Of a stretch of DNA of 7,175 nt, positions 6,101 through 7,175 are shown piece after piece; position 1 is the stretch's first letter; every line of letters starts with the position of its first letter. The notes beneath the pieces are model-generated. The model had not been told where the DNA came from. It saw nothing but the letters and a program-made list of their open reading frames with translations, and made no database searches. Source of the DNA: JAEMQF01 sp049297615 (GTDB lineage Bacteria; Pseudomonadota; Gammaproteobacteria; Burkholderiales; Burkholderiaceae_C); NCBI GenBank assembly GCA_049297615.1, contig JBAQUQ010000292.1:1-7175 (forward strand). Reading direction: 5' to 3'. The position numbers and the translations under genes were made by a program.

Positions 6101-6109
6101 ACTTGCCAG

Positions 6110-7120
6110 ATGCATCGCAGCGAAGCACCCAAGGTCTTGATCCTCGGCGCGAACGGACGCCTGGGCGGCGCGGCGGTTCGCGCATTCGGCGGCGCCGGCT
6201 GGACGGTGCTGGCACAGATGCGGCGCGCGCCGGCCTCGCTGCCCGTCGGGGTGACCCATGTGGCCACGCCCTTGGCCGATTCGGTGGCTCTGGCCGCGGC
6301 AGCGGCAGGCGCTCGCACTGTGGTCTATGCGATCAACCAGCCCTACCGGCAATGGGCCAGCGCGGCATTGCCGCAGGCCAGCCTGGGCATGGACCTTGCC
6401 CAGCGCCTGGGCGCCACCTTCATGTTCCCAGGCAATGTGTACAACTTCGGCGCGAACATGCCCGCGCGCCTGCAGGTCGATACAGCGCAGAGTCCGACGA
6501 CCGAAAAAGGCCGGATTCGCGTCGCCATCGAGAACGAAATGAGCGTGCGCGCGGCGCAAGGCTTGCGCTCGGTGGTGATCCGCGCGGGAGACTTTTTTGG
6601 CGCAGGCAGGGGCTCCTGGTTCGACAGGGTGATCGTCAAATCCTTGGCCAGGGGCAAGCTGAGCTACGCCGGTCCGCTGGACCGCAGCCACGCCTGGGCC
6701 TATGTGCCCGACCTGGCACGTGCCTTCGTCGCGGTGGCGAGCCGCGCCGAACACTTGCCGCCATTCGCCTGCCTGCACTTCCCCGGCTACGCCCTCACGG
6801 GCGCGCAATTCCTGGGCGCGATCGAGCGCGCCGCCGCTGCGATCGGCCTCGAGCCGCCAGGCGCAATGCGCCGCGCGAGCCTGCCCTGGGGTTGGATCCG
6901 TGCGTTCGCGTGGCTGGTGCCGCCATGGCGCGAGATCGTCGACCTGGCTTACCTGTTCGAGGTGCCGCACGCGCTGCAGGGCGGGTCGCTCGGCCAAGCC
7001 ATCGGACCGCTGGAGATCACCCCGATCGATGAGGCGATGAGCGCGACGCTCAACGCGCTGGGTTTTGCGCCGATGCCCGAGCGAACGAGGGCTCGACTCA
7101 GCCCGCCGGACGGCGTTTGA
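6110..7120 (+). CDS. Atypical SDR / NAD(P)-dependent epimerase-like oxidoreductase
   Basis: This 336-residue Rossmann-fold protein is probably a cytosolic NAD(P)-dependent oxidoreductase or epimerase of unknown substrate. The N-terminal strand and glycine loop KVLILGANGRLG (8-19; Gly13, Gly16, Gly19) bind the cofactor. The paired Arg38-Arg39 after the second strand favour NADP over NAD, by inference. FPGNVYNFG (106-114) has Tyr111 near where extended SDRs carry the active-site Tyr, but a clear YxxxK motif is absent. EKGRIRVAIENEM (132-144) and VVIRAGDFFG (155-164) match a recurring pattern of epimerase-like proteins in Proteobacteria. The C-terminal third should form the substrate domain. The ATG at 6110 is supported by AAGGA eight bases upstream. 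The divergent LysR gene is its likely regulator. No terminator is visible before the window ends. The fold is secure; the reaction is not. Confidence 0.85.
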   Translation: MHRSEAPKVLILGANGRLGGAAVRAFGGAGWTVLAQMRRAPASLPVGVTHVATPLADSVALAAAAAGARTVVYAINQPYRQWASAALPQASLGMDLAQRLGATFMFPGNVYNFGANMPARLQVDTAQSPTTEKGRIRVAIENEMSVRAAQGLRSVVIRAGDFFGAGRGSWFDRVIVKSLARGKLSYAGPLDRSHAWAYVPDLARAFVAVASRAEHLPPFACLHFPGYALTGAQFLGAIERAAAAIGLEPPGAMRRASLPWGWIRAFAWLVPPWREIVDLAYLFEVPHALQGGSLGQAIGPLEITPIDEAMSATLNALGFAPMPERTRARLSPPDGV

Positions 7121-7175
7121 AGAAGCGCAGGACCTGTTCGCGTGGCGCACGCAGCGGCGCGCCATGGGCCGCGAG
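7098..7175 (-). CDS. Possible 3' end of a convergent gene entering from the right edge
   Basis: On the minus strand an open frame enters at base 7175 and runs to a TGA at 7100-7098, giving 25 residues ending EQVLRFFKRRPAG. It overlaps the end of the dehydrogenase gene by 23 bases. The basic tail and the mostly G or C third codon positions resemble the end of a real gene. In GC-rich DNA a frame this short is expected by chance, and I recognise no family. No plus-strand gene start is clear in 7121-7175, so a convergent neighbour is plausible but unproven. Confidence 0.3.
   Translation of the reverse strand, partial: LAAHGAPLRAPREQVLRFFKRRPAG

Noticed and set aside
4182..6215. 677-residue open frame on the minus strand across rlmJ and lysR
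   Set aside because: It is in a different frame from the LysR protein, runs through the divergent promoter region and is Arg/Ala-rich with no motif.
6062..7165. 367-residue open frame on the minus strand opposite the SDR gene
   Set aside because: The opposite strand has a good ribosome binding site and a clear Rossmann motif; this frame shows no domain.

Overview
The window is a GC-rich (about two-thirds G+C by eye), densely coding piece of bacterial chromosome. The residue patterns of QueA, Tgt and RlmJ, and the divergent LysR/oxidoreductase pair, suggest a betaproteobacterium, most likely of the order Burkholderiales. That placement rests on remembered family patterns, not on a search. There are no RNA genes, insertion sequences, prophage genes or CRISPR arrays, and no gene-free stretch longer than about 230 bases.

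Left half, plus strand: the 3' end of queA (1-244), a large membrane-bound hybrid sensor histidine kinase (471-2903), and tgt (3015-4172). QueA and Tgt are enzymes of the queuosine pathway. Tgt exchanges the wobble guanine of GUN-anticodon tRNAs for preQ1, and QueA then converts preQ1 to epoxyqueuosine. The two genes are often adjacent in Proteobacteria; here a 2.4-kb orphan kinase gene lies between them. A GC-rich hairpin after the kinase gene and a possible extended -10 promoter before tgt suggest that tgt is transcribed separately.

Middle: rlmJ (4236-5078, plus strand) encodes the 23S rRNA adenine-2030 N6-methyltransferase. It follows tgt where yajC-secD-secF often lies in relatives. It converges on a LysR-type regulator gene (5108-6004, minus strand).

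Right half: the lysR gene is divergent from a gene for an atypical short-chain dehydrogenase/NAD-dependent epimerase-like protein (6110-7120, plus strand). The 105-base gap between them holds a perfect 12-bp palindrome, smaller dyads and an 8-bp tandem repeat, as expected if the regulator controls both genes. A minus-strand open frame may enter from the right edge and overlap the end of the dehydrogenase gene, but this is weakly supported.

Most of the window is ordinary housekeeping and regulatory content, and I see no convincing new multi-gene system. The points most worth checking are the kinase between the two queuosine genes, a 10-residue Ala/Gly-rich insertion in the zinc site of Tgt, the degenerate receiver-like segment in the kinase, and overlapping hairpins in front of tgt.
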